Part shown: one piece after another, positions 48,077 through 61,036 of the stretch
Layout of the letters: each line of letters opens with the position of its first letter
How positions within the stretch are numbered: the stretch's first letter is position 1
Assembly (NCBI RefSeq): GCF_003545765.1
Contig: NZ_QXIO01000006.1
Coordinates: 213,869-277,868 of the forward strand
Source of the DNA: Colwellia sp. RSH04
GTDB lineage: Bacteria > Pseudomonadota > Gammaproteobacteria > Enterobacterales > Alteromonadaceae
Direction of reading: 5' to 3'
Length of the DNA stretch: 64,000 nucleotides
Made by a program: the position numbers and the translations under genes
Notes under the pieces: generated by a model
Told to the model about the DNA's origin: nothing
The model's input: the letters and a program-made list of their open reading frames with translations, nothing else
Databases searched by the model: none

Positions 48077-49249
48077 TTAATGTTTGTCAGATTCTGCTTG
48101 ATAATAAGTATCTCTGCCCGCCGCTTTAGCTTTATACATGGCAATATCTGCTCTGTTAATTAGTTCTTGCTGCGAATTATTTTTTTCTACCGTCGCACAG
48201 CCAAAACTCGCCGTAACATTAATGAATTCTCCTTGCCAATTTAGTGAGTTATCAGAGACGGTATCTTTTAATTTTTGTGCAATCATTAAGACTTCTTCTT
48301 CATTCGTTGCCGGCAATAAAAGAAGAAACTCTTCTCCGCCATATCGACTAAACAAATCCGTAGTTCTAATAACATTGTTCACACAATCAGCTGTTTGTTT
48401 TAAAACAGCATCCCCTGCTGCATGACCATAGTTATCATTCACTTTCTTAAAGTAATCTAAGTCAAATAAAATAACACTATAAGGAGTGCCATTTCTAAGC
48501 CACAGATGATGAATTCTGTCTAGAGATAACAACACTGCTCTTCTATTCCACAATCCTGTCAGATAATCCTTTTCTGCTCTACTTCTTACCTTATCTACTA
48601 ATCGAGTCAATGCGTTACCGAACATCGCAATATTAATGACAAGTGTAAGAATAATATAAGTCCATAACATAGGAACGGCTTCAGCTTTGGCTATTGAAGC
48701 TAAATGATCTTCTGCTTGAGGTGCAAACAACAATATTATTGCCCTAGTAAAAAAAACTAAGGCTATGGCGGTTATAGGAATAATGACAATGGTTGAGCCC
48801 TTAACCTCCTTAAAATGAATAAAGTGATCGAGGGCTAATTGTGAAAAAATAATAAAAGTAGCAATTGAAAATAAGATACCCAGTTGAATATTAGAGCTAT
48901 AGTGGGGTTTAAACAAAAGCATAATCAATGTTACTGAGAATAAAAATATACAATCAATTCGAATACTATGTCTTATTTTAAATAATTGCTGGGTACCCCA
49001 TCGTAATAATATAAAGCCACTCAAAAGACTTAAGTCTGCCCCAAACCAAAACAAGTAACTTGTAGAGTCATCCCTATAGGTCGATAAAAACAAGCCTAAT
49101 ATAACGAGTAAATTTGCTAACGCATACCTTGCTGATGCCTTTGGAGCAATACCAAGAGGGTAAGCTAAAATGCCCCATGCAAACGCAGAAGTCCCTGTTA
49201 GTAAACCAATAAAAATGATTAGCTGCGTTGCTAAAGGGTCGAAATCCAT
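48077..49249 (-). CDS. membrane-bound diguanylate cyclase (GGDEF domain)
   Basis: 390 residues. The N-terminal ~215 contain seven or eight hydrophobic helices, a 7TM-like sensor not recognised as a named domain. The C-terminal GGDEF domain starts at DYLTGLWNRRA and has the active-site loop SRYGGEEFLLLLP, so cyclic-di-GMP synthesis should be intact. R-T-T-D, five residues before GGEEF, fits the product-inhibition I-site R-x-x-D. No EAL domain. It stands alone between the RND operon (convergent) and glmS (same strand). Ligand or signal unknown. Confidence 0.9.
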   Translation of the reverse strand: MDFDPLATQLIIFIGLLTGTSAFAWGILAYPLGIAPKASARYALANLLVILGLFLSTYRDDSTSYLFWFGADLSLLSGFILLRWGTQQLFKIRHSIRIDCIFLFSVTLIMLLFKPHYSSNIQLGILFSIATFIIFSQLALDHFIHFKEVKGSTIVIIPITAIALVFFTRAIILLFAPQAEDHLASIAKAEAVPMLWTYIILTLVINIAMFGNALTRLVDKVRSRAEKDYLTGLWNRRAVLLSLDRIHHLWLRNGTPYSVILFDLDYFKKVNDNYGHAAGDAVLKQTADCVNNVIRTTDLFSRYGGEEFLLLLPATNEEEVLMIAQKLKDTVSDNSLNWQGEFINVTASFGCATVEKNNSQQELINRADIAMYKAKAAGRDTYYQAESDKH

Positions 49250-49337
49250 AAGTTATCTAAAATGACTTTTCTTTAACTATAGCTTAAGAATATTAATACT
49301 TATGATAAAAACTTTTCTTCTTGTGAAAAACAAGCAT

Positions 49338-49370
49338 AAAAAAACGGCTACTTAAAAAGTTAGCCGTTTT
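49338..49370 (-). terminator. intrinsic terminator after glmS
   Basis: Stem AAAACGGCTA / TAGCCGTTTT (49341-49350 / 49361-49370) with extra pairing in the 10-nt loop. T-run on the minus strand. Confidence 0.88.
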
Positions 49371-49391
49371 AGAAATTTCTTGAGCTAGAAG

Positions 49392-51224
49392 TTACTCGAC
49401 TGTAACACTTTTTGCTAAATTACGTGGCTGATCAACATCAGTACCTTTGATTATCGCTACATAGTAAGATAGTAACTGTAGTGGCAAAGTGTAAACAATT
49501 GGCGCAATAATATCGTCGCACAATGGTACGTCTATTACCTTCATTGTTTCATCACTTGAAAAGTTAGCATTGCTATCTGCGAATACATACATCAAGCCGC
49601 CGCGAGCTCGTACTTCTTCAACGTTTGATTTTAATTTTTCAATTAAGTCATTTTGTGGTGCAACAACAATTACTGGCATTTCAGCATCGATTAGCGCTAA
49701 AGGACCATGCTTTAATTCTCCCGCAGCATAGGCTTCGGCATGAATATATGAAATTTCTTTCAGCTTTAATGCTCCTTCCATTGCAATAGGATACTGATCG
49801 CCACGACCTAGAAATAAAGCATGGTTTTTATCGGCAAAATCTTCTGCTAACGCTTCAATAGGATCTGCTAATGCTAATACTTCTTCTAATTTGTTCGGTA
49901 ATGTCATGATTGATTGAGCGATTTCAGCTTGTCTTTCTTCACTCATGCCATGATGCTTACCAAGAGCAAGTGTCATCATTAACAAGCCAACCAGTTGAGT
50001 GGTAAAAGCTTTTGTTGAAGCCACGCCAATTTCTGCACCCGCCTTGGTCATAAAGGCTAAGTCAGATTCACGTACCAATGATGAACCAGCAACATTACAG
50101 ATTGTTAGACTGGCTTTGTAACCTAAATCTTTTGCTAGTCTTAATGCAGCTAAGGTATCTGCCGTTTCACCTGATTGAGAAATAGTTACTAGCAACGCAT
50201 TCTTAGGTACATGAGATTTTCGGTACCTAAACTCACTGGCTATTTCAATGTTACATGAAACGCCCGCATGTGCTTCCAGCCAGTAACGTGCCACCATTCC
50301 AGAGTGATAGCTGGTACCACAGGCAATAATTTGTACATGTTCTATTTCTTTGAAAATATCATCAGCACTGTCACCAAAGGTGTTTATATCTAACGTAGAA
50401 CCGATTAAACGACCTTCTAGGGTGTTTCGAATTGCAGTAGGCTGTTCGTATGTCTCTTTTAACATATAGTGACGATATTCGCCCTTATCGCCCGCATCAT
50501 GACTTACTTCAGATTCTTTTGCTTCACGTATTACTGGATTACCTTCTTTATCAACGATATTGACTTCAAATCGCGTGATTTCAGCTACATCACCTTCTTC
50601 CAAATATGAGAACTTGCGTGTAACTGGCAGTAAAGCCATTAAATCTGAAGCAATGAAGTTTTCACCAAGGCCGTAACCTATGACTAAAGGGCTGCCAGAA
50701 CGTGCAACCACCACGCGATCTTTATCACGAGTGTCCATCACTACGGTGCCATATGCACCTTCAAGTTGTTTTACGGTTAACTGCACCGCTTCCATTAAAG
50801 ATGAGGCTTTTTTCAATTCATAATGAACTAAGTGGGTAATTACTTCTGTATCGGTTTCAGAAGCAAACTCATAACCTAATGCTTGTAGTTTCTCTCTTAG
50901 TTCATTGTGGTTTTCAATAATACCATTATGCACTACTGCGATAGTATTCGATGAAATATGTGGGTGAGCATTCGCTTCACTTGGTGCACCATGAGTTGCC
51001 CAACGGGTATGCGCTATGCCTGTGCCTCCAACTAGTGGCGAGTCATTTAATGCATCAGCCAATTCTTGCACTTTGCCTAATCGTCTTAAACGATTTAAGC
51101 CATGTTGATTATCGATAATTGCAACGCCAGCTGAGTCATATCCTCTGTACTCTAGGCGTTTTAGTCCTTCAACTAAAATATCTGCTACGTCACGTTGTGC
51201 TACTGCACCAACAATGCCACACAT
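49392..51224 (-). CDS. glmS: glutamine-fructose-6-phosphate aminotransferase GlmS
   Basis: Makes glucosamine-6-phosphate, the first step to UDP-GlcNAc for peptidoglycan and LPS. 610 residues. The N-terminal glutaminase domain starts [10 protein letters not shown] (catalytic Cys after Met removal), then [11 protein letters not shown]. Two SIS domains follow with [19 protein letters not shown] and C-terminal LAKSVTVE. Length as in E. coli (609). Own terminator. The DeoR-type gene directly upstream on the same strand is the likely regulator. Confidence 0.97.
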   Translation of the reverse strand: MCGIVGAVAQRDVADILVEGLKRLEYRGYDSAGVAIIDNQHGLNRLRRLGKVQELADALNDSPLVGGTGIAHTRWATHGAPSEANAHPHISSNTIAVVHNGIIENHNELREKLQALGYEFASETDTEVITHLVHYELKKASSLMEAVQLTVKQLEGAYGTVVMDTRDKDRVVVARSGSPLVIGYGLGENFIASDLMALLPVTRKFSYLEEGDVAEITRFEVNIVDKEGNPVIREAKESEVSHDAGDKGEYRHYMLKETYEQPTAIRNTLEGRLIGSTLDINTFGDSADDIFKEIEHVQIIACGTSYHSGMVARYWLEAHAGVSCNIEIASEFRYRKSHVPKNALLVTISQSGETADTLAALRLAKDLGYKASLTICNVAGSSLVRESDLAFMTKAGAEIGVASTKAFTTQLVGLLMMTLALGKHHGMSEERQAEIAQSIMTLPNKLEEVLALADPIEALAEDFADKNHALFLGRGDQYPIAMEGALKLKEISYIHAEAYAAGELKHGPLALIDAEMPVIVVAPQNDLIEKLKSNVEEVRARGGLMYVFADSNANFSSDETMKVIDVPLCDDIIAPIVYTLPLQLLSYYVAIIKGTDVDQPRNLAKSVTVE

Positions 51225-51294
51225 AATTAATTTCCTTTATTCTTTCTTGGTTTAAAAGGCAGAATGACGTTCTACCTGAAAAGTATTCGCTTGG

Positions 51295-52053
51295 TTAAGC
51301 AATAATTAATTTTACACCCTGCTTGGTTAGCGCATCTTGCATTTCGCTAGATAAGCCATCATCAGTAATGAGTGTATGTATTTGCTCCCAAGACAATTCT
51401 AAATTAGGAATTTTCTTGGTTATTTTTTCTGATTCAACTAATACAATTACTTCTCGAGCTACTTCCGCCATTACACGACTTAAGCCAATAAGCTCATTGA
51501 AGGTTGTTGTTCCTCGGTTTATATCGATACCGTCAGCACCAATAAATAATTGGTCGAAATCATATGAACGTAGAACTTGTTCAGCCACTTGCCCTTGAAA
51601 TGCCTCTGAATTTGAATCCCAAGTGCCACCTGTCATAAGTAGTGTTGGTTCACTTTCTAATGCGTGTATTTCATTAGCAATACTTAACGCGTTTGTCATA
51701 ACAACTAACCCGTTCTTGTTTCCAAGCTCGCTAACTAATGCAGCAGTAGTTTGCCCACTATCAATAATGATTCTATTGTGATCTCTTATCAGAGTAGATG
51801 CTCTCTTTGCTATCTTGCGTTTTTGCTCTGACAGTGTTTCACCTTTAAGTTCTGTAATCTCACTTGGTAAAGCAACAGCACCGCCATAACGCCTTAACAG
51901 CAAACCACTGTTTTCAAGTGCAGCTAAATCTTTTCGGATAGTGACTTCAGAAGTATCAAAGTGCTTAGCTAAACTTTCAACGCTCACCTCACCATGTAAG
52001 TTGAGATCTGCAATGATGTTATGTCGACGCTGTTGAGTATTTCTTTTTGGCAT
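51295..52053 (-). CDS. glmR: DeoR family transcriptional regulator, probably of glmS
   Basis: 252 residues. N-terminal DeoR helix-turn-helix (RRHNIIADLNLHGEVSVESL through SEVTIRKDLAALENSGLL), then a DeoR C-terminal sugar-phosphate-binding domain with IIDSGQTTAALV, GLVVMTNAL and FIGADGID. In many Alteromonadales and Vibrionaceae a DeoR protein lies between glmU and glmS and is annotated as a glmS regulator; the same order here supports that role. The effector, probably a hexosamine phosphate, is inferred. 70 nt before glmS. Confidence 0.85.
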   Translation of the reverse strand: MPKRNTQQRRHNIIADLNLHGEVSVESLAKHFDTSEVTIRKDLAALENSGLLLRRYGGAVALPSEITELKGETLSEQKRKIAKRASTLIRDHNRIIIDSGQTTAALVSELGNKNGLVVMTNALSIANEIHALESEPTLLMTGGTWDSNSEAFQGQVAEQVLRSYDFDQLFIGADGIDINRGTTTFNELIGLSRVMAEVAREVIVLVESEKITKKIPNLELSWEQIHTLITDDGLSSEMQDALTKQGVKLIIA

Positions 52054-52193
52054 GATGAATGACTTTTGTAGTTACTTTCGATAGGTTTTTATATATTTCG
52101 ATATAACAGTATTATGTTTCATACCGAAAGGTATTGCAATATAAACCCATTAACATTTGATATTTTCTGACCATTTAGTCAATTTAAAGAGAT

Positions 52194-52220
52194 AAAAAAA
52201 GCACCTTTTGGTGCTTTTTT
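52194..52220 (-). terminator. intrinsic terminator after glmU
   Basis: GCACC / GGTGC with a 4-nt loop (52201-52214), flanked by A7 and T7 that extend the stem. Strong T-run on the minus strand. Confidence 0.9.
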
Positions 52221-52235
52221 TAAATACTTAGCTTT

Positions 52236-53597
52236 TTATTTTTTCTTAATTGGTCTCTGCCAACCCACAACATTTCGCTGCTTGCCACGAGCAATGGCTA
52301 GTTCTTCTTCGGCAACTGTTTTACTTATCACTGAACCAGCCCCAACCGTAGCTTTTTCTCCTATCTTTACTGGGGCAACAAGTGAGCTATTAGAACCGAT
52401 AAAAGCATTATCACCAATTGTAGTAGTCGATTTATTTACACCATCGTAGTTACAAGTAATAGTACCAGCGCCAATATTAACCTTACTGCCAATAACAGCG
52501 TTGCCTAAGTAGGTTAAATGCCCAGCTTTGCTACCTTCTCCTAGGGTTGTTTTTTTCGTCTCAACAAAGTTACCTATATGTGAATCACGCTTCATTAAGG
52601 TATCTGGTCTAATACGAGCAAAAGGACCAACAGAACAATCTGCTTCGATAACAGCATCTTCAATAATAGTATTGGCTTTTATGACTACATTCTCGCCGAT
52701 AGTGGCATTTTTTATGATTGTGTTAGCACCGATAGTCACATTATCTGCTAACGATACTTCACCTTCAAAAATACAATTAACATCAATAACAACTTCACTA
52801 CCAACAGATAAATTACCACGAACATCGATACGAGCAGGGTCACGCAAACTTGCACCAGCAATCATTAATTCTTCAGCTTTTCTTGCTTGATATGCTCTTT
52901 CAAGCGCTGCTAGTTGTACTCTATTATTAGCACCTTCTACTTCAACTTCTGTTTCAGGGTGAGCTGTAGAGATAATTTTACCTTCACAGTGTGCTGTAGC
53001 AATAATATCTGTTAAATAATATTCACCTTGTGCATTATTATTTGATAAGCCACTTAACCATCGTTTTAAATCTTTACCATTAGCCAACAATATCCCTGTG
53101 TTTGCTTCATTAATACGTAGTTGCTCGGCATTAGCATCTTTTTGTTCAACAATACCCACAACAGTCGCTCCATCTCTTACAATGCGACCATAACCTGTAG
53201 GGTTAGCTAAATGTACGGTAAGTAATGCCATACCGTTATCAGGTTTCACTGATAAAAGGCTATTTAACGTAGAGACCTTGGTTAAAGGAACATCGCCATA
53301 TAATACAAGTACATCTTCATCATCTTTCAAATAAGGAGACGCTTGATCTACCGCATGGCCAGTACCTAGTTGCTCTTTTTGCTCAACAAAGGTCAGATCA
53401 TCCCCTGTTACTTCTGCTTTAAGTAATTCACCACCAAAACCGTATACAACATAAATATTTTCAGCACCTAAATGTCGAGCGCTATCAATAACATGCCCAA
53501 CCATAGGCTTGTCTGCAACAGGGTGAAGAACTTTGGGTAATGAAGAGCGCATACGGGTACCTTTACCCGCAGCAAGAATAACGACAGAAAGTGACAT
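52236..53597 (-). CDS. glmU: bifunctional N-acetylglucosamine-1-phosphate uridyltransferase / glucosamine-1-phosphate acetyltransferase
   Basis: Last two steps to UDP-GlcNAc. 453 residues. N-terminal pyrophosphorylase domain with [13 protein letters not shown] (7-19) and [10 protein letters not shown]-terminal left-handed beta-helix hexapeptide repeats with [29 protein letters not shown] and [11 protein letters not shown]. Full length. It lies 75 nt downstream of the diiron-protein gene on the same strand and has its own terminator. The glmU-glmR-glmS order matches related genomes. Confidence 0.97.
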   Translation of the reverse strand: MSLSVVILAAGKGTRMRSSLPKVLHPVADKPMVGHVIDSARHLGAENIYVVYGFGGELLKAEVTGDDLTFVEQKEQLGTGHAVDQASPYLKDDEDVLVLYGDVPLTKVSTLNSLLSVKPDNGMALLTVHLANPTGYGRIVRDGATVVGIVEQKDANAEQLRINEANTGILLANGKDLKRWLSGLSNNNAQGEYYLTDIIATAHCEGKIISTAHPETEVEVEGANNRVQLAALERAYQARKAEELMIAGASLRDPARIDVRGNLSVGSEVVIDVNCIFEGEVSLADNVTIGANTIIKNATIGENVVIKANTIIEDAVIEADCSVGPFARIRPDTLMKRDSHIGNFVETKKTTLGEGSKAGHLTYLGNAVIGSKVNIGAGTITCNYDGVNKSTTTIGDNAFIGSNSSLVAPVKIGEKATVGAGSVISKTVAEEELAIARGKQRNVVGWQRPIKKK

Positions 53598-53672
53598 ACA
53601 GAACCTAAACTAAGATTGATTTAGGCGTATTCTAACTTTGTTTAATGTGAAAACAAAGGTTAAGTGTATATG

Positions 53673-54410
53673 TTAGCCTTTGTTAAGGACTCCAACTTCT
53701 AAATTTTCAAACCAGTCGAGAAAACGTTTTACATCATCGCCTTTAAATATTCTGCCGTGCTGAGGGCACATCATCTCAACATCAAGTTTTCTAACTCGCC
53801 TTACCCAATCGTTCTTAGCTTCATTTGAAGGCATCCAACGTTGGTGAAACATTCTCATTTTTTTAGCATGCTCATCAAAGTCTTCAACAAAAAGTGGCGC
53901 ATCAACAGGCTCCATGGCAGCGCCAATGTCACCCGACATCAGTATTTTAGCCTCAGGATCATAAACATTGAAATTCCCCGATGAATGTAAATAGTGAGCA
54001 GGGATAAACTCTAAGCTTACACCGTCTAACTTTAACGTATTACCTTCATCAGGAATTGCTGAATAATTAATATTATTCATACCAAAATGCCTGATGAAGC
54101 TCTCCCATAACCATGGGGAATGTAATGTCGCAGACGGAAGGGCTTGATCCCATAATCCTAATGATGAAATGATATCTGGGTCTTGATGAGAGGCAAACAA
54201 GTGGGTGATTTTATTCGCGGGTACTTGTTTAATAACGGCTGCAAGCATTGCTGAAAAAAGCTCAATACCACCAGGATCCATCAGTAACGAGTTATTCTTT
54301 GTTACTACCATATATTGATTAGTATCTATTATCGCTTCAGGCTTTTCGTCATCTCGTCCAAACATTAACCAAGTATGGCTAGGGCATTCAAATAATTTGT
54401 GGGTTTTCAT
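53673..54410 (-). CDS. MBL-fold diiron oxygen-binding-type protein (ODP-like)
   Basis: 245 residues resembling the FMN-free, diiron metallo-beta-lactamase domain of flavodiiron proteins. The metal motif reads SHQDPDI (H75, D77, D79; canonical H-x-E-x-D). Further ligands are plausible in HYLHSSGN, SGDIGAA (Asp) and CPQHGR (His). No flavodoxin domain. Proteins like this include ODP, which binds O2 and acts with chemoreceptors in Treponema. It lies 22 nt downstream of a chemoreceptor-tip-like gene, so the two form one unit. A nitric-oxide or oxygen reductase role is less likely without the flavodoxin half. Confidence 0.8.
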   Translation of the reverse strand: MKTHKLFECPSHTWLMFGRDDEKPEAIIDTNQYMVVTKNNSLLMDPGGIELFSAMLAAVIKQVPANKITHLFASHQDPDIISSLGLWDQALPSATLHSPWLWESFIRHFGMNNINYSAIPDEGNTLKLDGVSLEFIPAHYLHSSGNFNVYDPEAKILMSGDIGAAMEPVDAPLFVEDFDEHAKKMRMFHQRWMPSNEAKNDWVRRVRKLDVEMMCPQHGRIFKGDDVKRFLDWFENLEVGVLNKG

Positions 54411-54432
54411 ACTTTATTATCTTCCAATATTA

Positions 54433-55044
54433 TTAGTATTCTTCTAGAGTTGAAACCATTTGCTGTGAGTACTTTATATGGTTCTTAATTTTGCCTGCTG
54501 CGCCTTCTACATTATCGGCAACATTAATAAGTGCATCTTGGTATTGAGAACCGGCTTGTGATGCTTCAACTCTTGATAATGTAGCTAATATCACAGCATT
54601 ACGCAGCTCACTACTTAAAGTTTCTAACTCTTCACTCAATTGCTCTATTTGCCTTCGATAGGTTTTTTCTAATCTATCTTGCTCAGACTTACAGCGTTCG
54701 TATACTTCATCTAAACTATCAATATACGGTGATTCATTAGCAATTTTGTAAACTGAATTAAAGTGTTTTATTGCTCCATCTGCTCTCACTTTTTCGGCTG
54801 AGGTTTGACTAAGCGTCGCTGCCATTTGGTTTATTTTTTTTGAAGAGCTAATGGTTATTTCTGCAAGACGATCAATAAAATCAGTTAATGGTCTAAACCC
54901 AGCTGCACGCTCACCTGCCCTAAGAGCTACAGCTCTAGCATTACTTGCAGTCAAAGACAGCTTTTGTGCAATGGTTGTTGCTTGATCTAGTTTTGCTGCT
55001 ATTTCAGCAACTGAAACGAAGTAATTTTGGGAAAGATCAGTCAT
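54433..55044 (-). CDS. soluble chemoreceptor (MCP) signalling-tip-like protein
   Basis: 203 residues, no membrane span. Residues about 30-62 (ASNARAVALRAGERAAGF then RPLTDFIDRLAEI) follow the MCP hairpin tip pattern A-L-N-A-A-I-E-A-A-R-A-G-E-x-G-x-G-F with several substitutions. The remainder (about 100-203) is a coiled coil with charged heptads. It lacks the ligand domain, HAMP and methylation helices of normal receptors. The adjacent ODP-like gene suggests it relays oxygen or redox state to a CheA/CheW array. Whether it binds CheA/CheW is inference; the tip is divergent. Confidence 0.7.
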   Translation of the reverse strand: MTDLSQNYFVSVAEIAAKLDQATTIAQKLSLTASNARAVALRAGERAAGFRPLTDFIDRLAEITISSSKKINQMAATLSQTSAEKVRADGAIKHFNSVYKIANESPYIDSLDEVYERCKSEQDRLEKTYRRQIEQLSEELETLSSELRNAVILATLSRVEASQAGSQYQDALINVADNVEGAAGKIKNHIKYSQQMVSTLEEY

Positions 55045-55173
55045 TTAATTAAATTTCAAATTAGACATTTAATAAATATAGACAGTGTTTATAACTAATG
55101 TAAGGAAAATAATTAATTTATTTAAAAATATTTGGTGTTCATTGATCTAGACAAATTAATTTTAGGCAAAAAT

Positions 55174-55208
55174 AAAAAAGCGAGTATCACTAGGTGAAAC
55201 TCGCTTCT
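55174..55208 (-). terminator. intrinsic terminator of the atp operon
   Basis: Stem AGCGAGT-at-CAC / GTG-aa-ACTCGCT (55179-55190 / 55194-55205) with a TAG loop and T-run on the minus strand, about 60 nt after the atpC stop. Confidence 0.9.
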
Positions 55209-55264
55209 TAATACATTGAAATCACTAAAACTTAGTGCTTGTTTAATATCACATCGAAATGATA

Positions 55265-55687
55265 TTAGACTTTTTTCTTACCTGCTTGAATAACACGTAA
55301 TTGCGCAATAGCGCGTGCTAATTCAGCAGCAACTTCAGCATAATCTACATCACCGCCATGGGCGTTCATGTTTTCTTCTGCACGTTGCTTAGACTCTAAC
55401 GCTGCTTGCTCATCCAAATCATCTGCACGTGTCGCAACATCGGCTAACACAATGACATTGTTTGGTTGAACTTCTAGCATACCACCTGAAAGATAAATAA
55501 CTTCTTCAGTACCATCTTTTTTAGTGATTAACGCCATACCAGGTTTTAGTGAGGTCAGTAAAGGTGCGTGACCAGGCATAATACCTAATTCACCTTCACT
55601 ACCTGTGATCTGTAATGATTTAATGCTACCAGAAAATAAACTTTCTTCTGCACTTACTACATTAAGATTAACAGTTAATAATGCCAT
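55265..55687 (-). CDS. atpC: ATP synthase epsilon subunit
   Basis: F1 central-stalk subunit that regulates ATPase activity. 140 residues: N-terminal beta sandwich ([39 protein letters not shown]) and a C-terminal two-helix region. Last gene of the atpIBEFHAGDC operon, 61 nt after atpD. Confidence 0.96.
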   Translation of the reverse strand: MALLTVNLNVVSAEESLFSGSIKSLQITGSEGELGIMPGHAPLLTSLKPGMALITKKDGTEEVIYLSGGMLEVQPNNVIVLADVATRADDLDEQAALESKQRAEENMNAHGGDVDYAEVAAELARAIAQLRVIQAGKKKV

Positions 55688-55748
55688 TTGACTCGACCTC
55701 TATAATAATAAGCACTTAACATATTAATATTAAGTGCTTACCAGATGA

Positions 55749-57155
<1,407 letters not shown>

Positions 57156-57233
57156 TTAGCATCGCGATGCTTTAGCTAACTTTTCTTTAAATTACGAAAC
57201 TTATTGTTACCTGGCTATATCTAAAGCTCAGGA

Positions 57234-58097
57234 TTACCCTACAGCAGCTGCACCAGCAACAATCTCGCCCAACTCTTGGGTGATTGCCGCTTGACGCGCC
57301 TTGTTGAATACCAATTGTAAATCGTTAATAAGATCACCAGCATTATCTGTTGCGGCTTTCATAGCGATCATACGGGCGGCTTGCTCGCAAGCTAGGTTTT
57401 CTACCACGCCTTGGTATACCTGAGATTCGATATAACGAACAAGTAATTGATCTAATAAAGCATTAGCATCAGGTTCGTAAATATAATCCCAGCGATGACT
57501 AATTTCTTCGTCATCTGATTTAGGTAAAGGTAACAATTGATCAACTGTTGGTTGCTGTGTCATGGTATTTACAAATTTATTGTATACCACAAACAGCTTA
57601 TCAATCTCACCGTTATCATAGGCTTTAAGCATAACCTTAACGCTACCAATTAAATCAGTAACAGATGGGTTATCACCTAAGCCAGATATTTGTGAAGTAA
57701 CTTTAGCACCCATGCTATTGAAGAATGATGTGGCTTTTGAACCCACAATACCAAATTCAACTTCAGCACCTTCTGCTTGCCATTTGGCAGCATCAGCAAG
57801 TACTTTCTTAAATAAGTTAATATTTAAGCCACCACACAAACCACGGTCAGTCGATACAACAATATAGCCTACACGCTTAGTCTCACGTTCTTCCATATAA
57901 GGATGACGATATTCTAAGTTACCAAGCGCAATATGGCCGATCACATTTCGTATATTTGTTGCATAAGGACGAGATGCAGCCATACAATCTTGCGCTTTAC
58001 GCATCTTGCTGGCTGCAACCATTTCCATAGCATTTGTGATCTTTTGAGTGTTTTGTACACTCGCAATCTTGGTTTTTATTTCTTTACCAACGGCCAT
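57234..58097 (-). CDS. atpG: ATP synthase gamma subunit
   Basis: Rotor shaft of F1. 287 residues. N-terminal helix with [27 protein letters not shown] (positions ~8-34) and C-terminal [20 protein letters not shown] are the two family signatures. Located between atpA (39 nt) and atpD. Confidence 0.97.
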   Translation of the reverse strand: MAVGKEIKTKIASVQNTQKITNAMEMVAASKMRKAQDCMAASRPYATNIRNVIGHIALGNLEYRHPYMEERETKRVGYIVVSTDRGLCGGLNINLFKKVLADAAKWQAEGAEVEFGIVGSKATSFFNSMGAKVTSQISGLGDNPSVTDLIGSVKVMLKAYDNGEIDKLFVVYNKFVNTMTQQPTVDQLLPLPKSDDEEISHRWDYIYEPDANALLDQLLVRYIESQVYQGVVENLACEQAARMIAMKAATDNAGDLINDLQLVFNKARQAAITQELGEIVAGAAAVG

Positions 58098-58136
58098 GAC
58101 TCTTTCTCCGAAAAGGTTACTTAATTAAAGACTCGA

Positions 58137-59678
58137 TTACCACGTTTGAGTAGACTTGAATGATTCAAGTGCTTTAGTCAAACCAGCTTCGATATCTTTA
58201 TCGTAGTTACCGCTTTCATTGATAGTAGCCATCAACTCAGCTTGCTCATTATTCACATAAGTATGCAGTGCTTCTTCAAAATCAACTACTTTGTTGATTT
58301 CTACATCATTTAAGAAGCCTTTTTCTGCAGCAAATAATGAAACTGCTGTTTCAGCAATTGATAATGGGCTGTATTGCTTTTGCTTCATTAATTCAGTAAC
58401 ACGTTGACCATGCTCTAATTGAGCACGAGTCGCGTCATCTAAGTCAGAAGCAAATTGCGCGAAAGCCGCTAATTCTGCATATTGTGCAAGTGCTAAACGG
58501 ATACCACCACCAAGTTTCTTGATGATTTTCGTTTGTGCAGCACCACCAACACGAGATACTGAAATACCGGCGTTAACAGCAGGACGGATGCCTGAGTTAA
58601 ATAGGTTAGATTCTAAGAAGATCTGACCATCGGTAATTGAGATTACGTTAGTTGGTACGAAAGCTGATACATCACCCGCTTGCGTTTCAATAATTGGTAA
58701 TGCCGTTAAAGAGCCTGTTTTGCCTTTAACTTCACCATTAGTGAATTTTTCTACGTATGCTTCGTTAACACGAGCAGCACGCTCAAGTAAACGACTGTGA
58801 AGATAGAAAACATCACCTGGGTAAGCTTCACGACCTGGCGGACGGCGTAAAAGTAATGAGATTTGACGGTAAGCAACAGCTTGCTTAGATAAATCATCAT
58901 ACACGATTAATGCATCTTCACCGCGGTCACGGAAGTATTCACCCATTGAACAACCAGAGTATGGTGCTAAGTATTGTAGTGCAGCAGCTTCAGAAGCTGA
59001 GGCAACAACAACAATAGTATTTGATAACGCACCGTGCTCTTCTAAGCTACGTACTACGTTTGCAACAGTAGAGGCTTTTTGACCTACTGCAACGTAAATA
59101 CTCTTAATACCAGTATTCTTTTGGTTGATGATAGCATCAAGTGCGATCGCTGATTTACCGATTTGACGGTCACCAATGATCAATTCACGTTGGCCACGAC
59201 CAATTGGAATCATAGAGTCAATTGATTTAATACCAGTTTGAACTGGTTCGTCAACTGATTTACGGTCGATAACACCTGGTGCAACAACTTCTACTGGAGA
59301 GAAGCCATCATTTTCAATTGGGCCTTTGCCATCAATTGGTTCACCTAAAGTGTTTACTACACGGCCTAAAAGACCACGACCTACAGGTACTTCCAAAATA
59401 CGGCCAGTACCTTTAACTTTTTGTCCTTCAGCTAAATCAGCATAAGGACCCATTACTACCGCACCTACCGAATCACGGTCAAGGTTTAAGGCGATAGCAA
59501 AACGACTACCAGGAAGTTCGATCATTTCACCTTGCATTACATCGGCAAGGCCATGGATACGAATGATACCATCTGTTACAGAAACGATAGTACCTTCATT
59601 ACGAGCTTCGCTGACAACGTCGAACTGTTCAATACGATTCTTGATCAGTTCAGCGATTTCAGTGGAATTCAGTTGCAT
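58137..59678 (-). CDS. atpA: ATP synthase alpha subunit
   Basis: Non-catalytic nucleotide-binding F1 subunit. 513 residues, same as E. coli. N-terminal [20 protein letters not shown]-loop [18 protein letters not shown], where E. coli has G-D-R-Q-T-G-K-T, a mild variant; signature [20 protein letters not shown]. 15 nt after atpH. Confidence 0.98.
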   Translation of the reverse strand: MQLNSTEIAELIKNRIEQFDVVSEARNEGTIVSVTDGIIRIHGLADVMQGEMIELPGSRFAIALNLDRDSVGAVVMGPYADLAEGQKVKGTGRILEVPVGRGLLGRVVNTLGEPIDGKGPIENDGFSPVEVVAPGVIDRKSVDEPVQTGIKSIDSMIPIGRGQRELIIGDRQIGKSAIALDAIINQKNTGIKSIYVAVGQKASTVANVVRSLEEHGALSNTIVVVASASEAAALQYLAPYSGCSMGEYFRDRGEDALIVYDDLSKQAVAYRQISLLLRRPPGREAYPGDVFYLHSRLLERAARVNEAYVEKFTNGEVKGKTGSLTALPIIETQAGDVSAFVPTNVISITDGQIFLESNLFNSGIRPAVNAGISVSRVGGAAQTKIIKKLGGGIRLALAQYAELAAFAQFASDLDDATRAQLEHGQRVTELMKQKQYSPLSIAETAVSLFAAEKGFLNDVEINKVVDFEEALHTYVNNEQAELMATINESGNYDKDIEAGLTKALESFKSTQTW

Positions 59679-59693
59679 GCTCTGTTCCCTTAT

Positions 59694-60227
59694 CTAAGAT
59701 TGTAAAGTTGATGCTAAACGGCTCAGTTTACCTTTTACAGAGCCATCAATTACCATATCACCAGCTTGAATTACCAAACCTGATACGATACTTTCATCAA
59801 TAATACAATTAAGCTTAACTTTACGTGCCAAGCGCTTTTCAAGCGCGGCGCTTAATGTTGTTTTTTGCTCTGCCGTAACTTCTACAGCAGAGGTTACATC
59901 CACAGTAATTTCTTGTTCATATTCAGCTTTTAATTGGCTAAATTGTTCAAGTACTTGTGGTAGCACCAACAAACGTTCGTTTTCAGCCATTACTTTTAAA
60001 AAGTTTTGGCCTTGACTGTCTACTTGCTCACCACAAACATTAATAAATAATGATTGTGCTTGCTCTACTGAAACACCACCAGACAAATATCCGATAATGG
60101 TTTTGTCTTTGGCAACTTCAGCCGCAAATGTTAACTGGGATAACCAGCTATCTATTGCGTTAGCTTCAACAGCAAAGTCGAACGCTGCTTTAGCGTAAGG
60201 ACGAGCGACAGTTGTCAATTCAGACAT
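59694..60227 (-). CDS. atpH: ATP synthase delta subunit
   Basis: Links the F1 head to the b-subunit stalk. 177 residues, MSELTTVARPYAKAAFDFA at the start, and GLVIQAGDMVIDGSVKGKLSRL at the C-terminus (signature of OSCP/delta). 12 nt after atpF and 15 nt before atpA, so tightly coupled. Confidence 0.96.
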   Translation of the reverse strand: MSELTTVARPYAKAAFDFAVEANAIDSWLSQLTFAAEVAKDKTIIGYLSGGVSVEQAQSLFINVCGEQVDSQGQNFLKVMAENERLLVLPQVLEQFSQLKAEYEQEITVDVTSAVEVTAEQKTTLSAALEKRLARKVKLNCIIDESIVSGLVIQAGDMVIDGSVKGKLSRLASTLQS

Positions 60228-60239
60228 AGCTCTTTCCTC

Positions 60240-60710
60240 TTAAAGTTCAGCGACGAGTTTATCTAAAATGTCGCTGTGAGCAGCGGCATCTATTGAACGC
60301 TCAAGAATTTTCTCGGCACCAGCTACAGCAAGAACGGCAACATGTGCGCGTAATTCTTCTTTAGCTCGGTTACGTTCAGTTTCAATTTCTGCATGACCAG
60401 CAGCTAAGATTCTTTCTTTCTCAGCTTGTGCTTTACCAGCAGCTTCTTCAACAATTTTAGCTTCATGCTTTTTAGCAGCATCAACAATCGATGCAGCTTC
60501 AAGTTTAGCTTCTTTAAGTTGAGCTGTAGCTTTCTCTTGAGCTAACTCAAGATCTTTCGCAGCACGGTCAGAAGCAGCAAGACCATCAGCAATAGTAGCT
60601 TGACGTTCTTCAATGGCACCAATAATTGGTGGCCATACATACTTCATACAAAAAATTACAAATACGACAAATGCGATTAATTGCCCAATCAGGGTCATAT
60701 TAATATCCAT
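60240..60710 (-). CDS. atpF: ATP synthase b subunit
   Basis: Peripheral stalk, 156 residues. N-terminal membrane helix (about 5-25, [20 protein letters not shown]), then a long charged coiled coil (about 30-150) ending LDKLVAEL. Same length as E. coli b. 39 nt after atpE. Confidence 0.97.
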   Translation of the reverse strand: MDINMTLIGQLIAFVVFVIFCMKYVWPPIIGAIEERQATIADGLAASDRAAKDLELAQEKATAQLKEAKLEAASIVDAAKKHEAKIVEEAAGKAQAEKERILAAGHAEIETERNRAKEELRAHVAVLAVAGAEKILERSIDAAAHSDILDKLVAEL

Positions 60711-60749
60711 TGTGCGTACCTCCTATTAATTCGCTATAAAAAAGGGTGA

Positions 60750-60989
<240 letters not shown>

Positions 60990-61036
60990 TTAAAAGTAAA
61001 GTTTAAAGTTAAAAAAAATTGTACGTCGGGCTTCCT

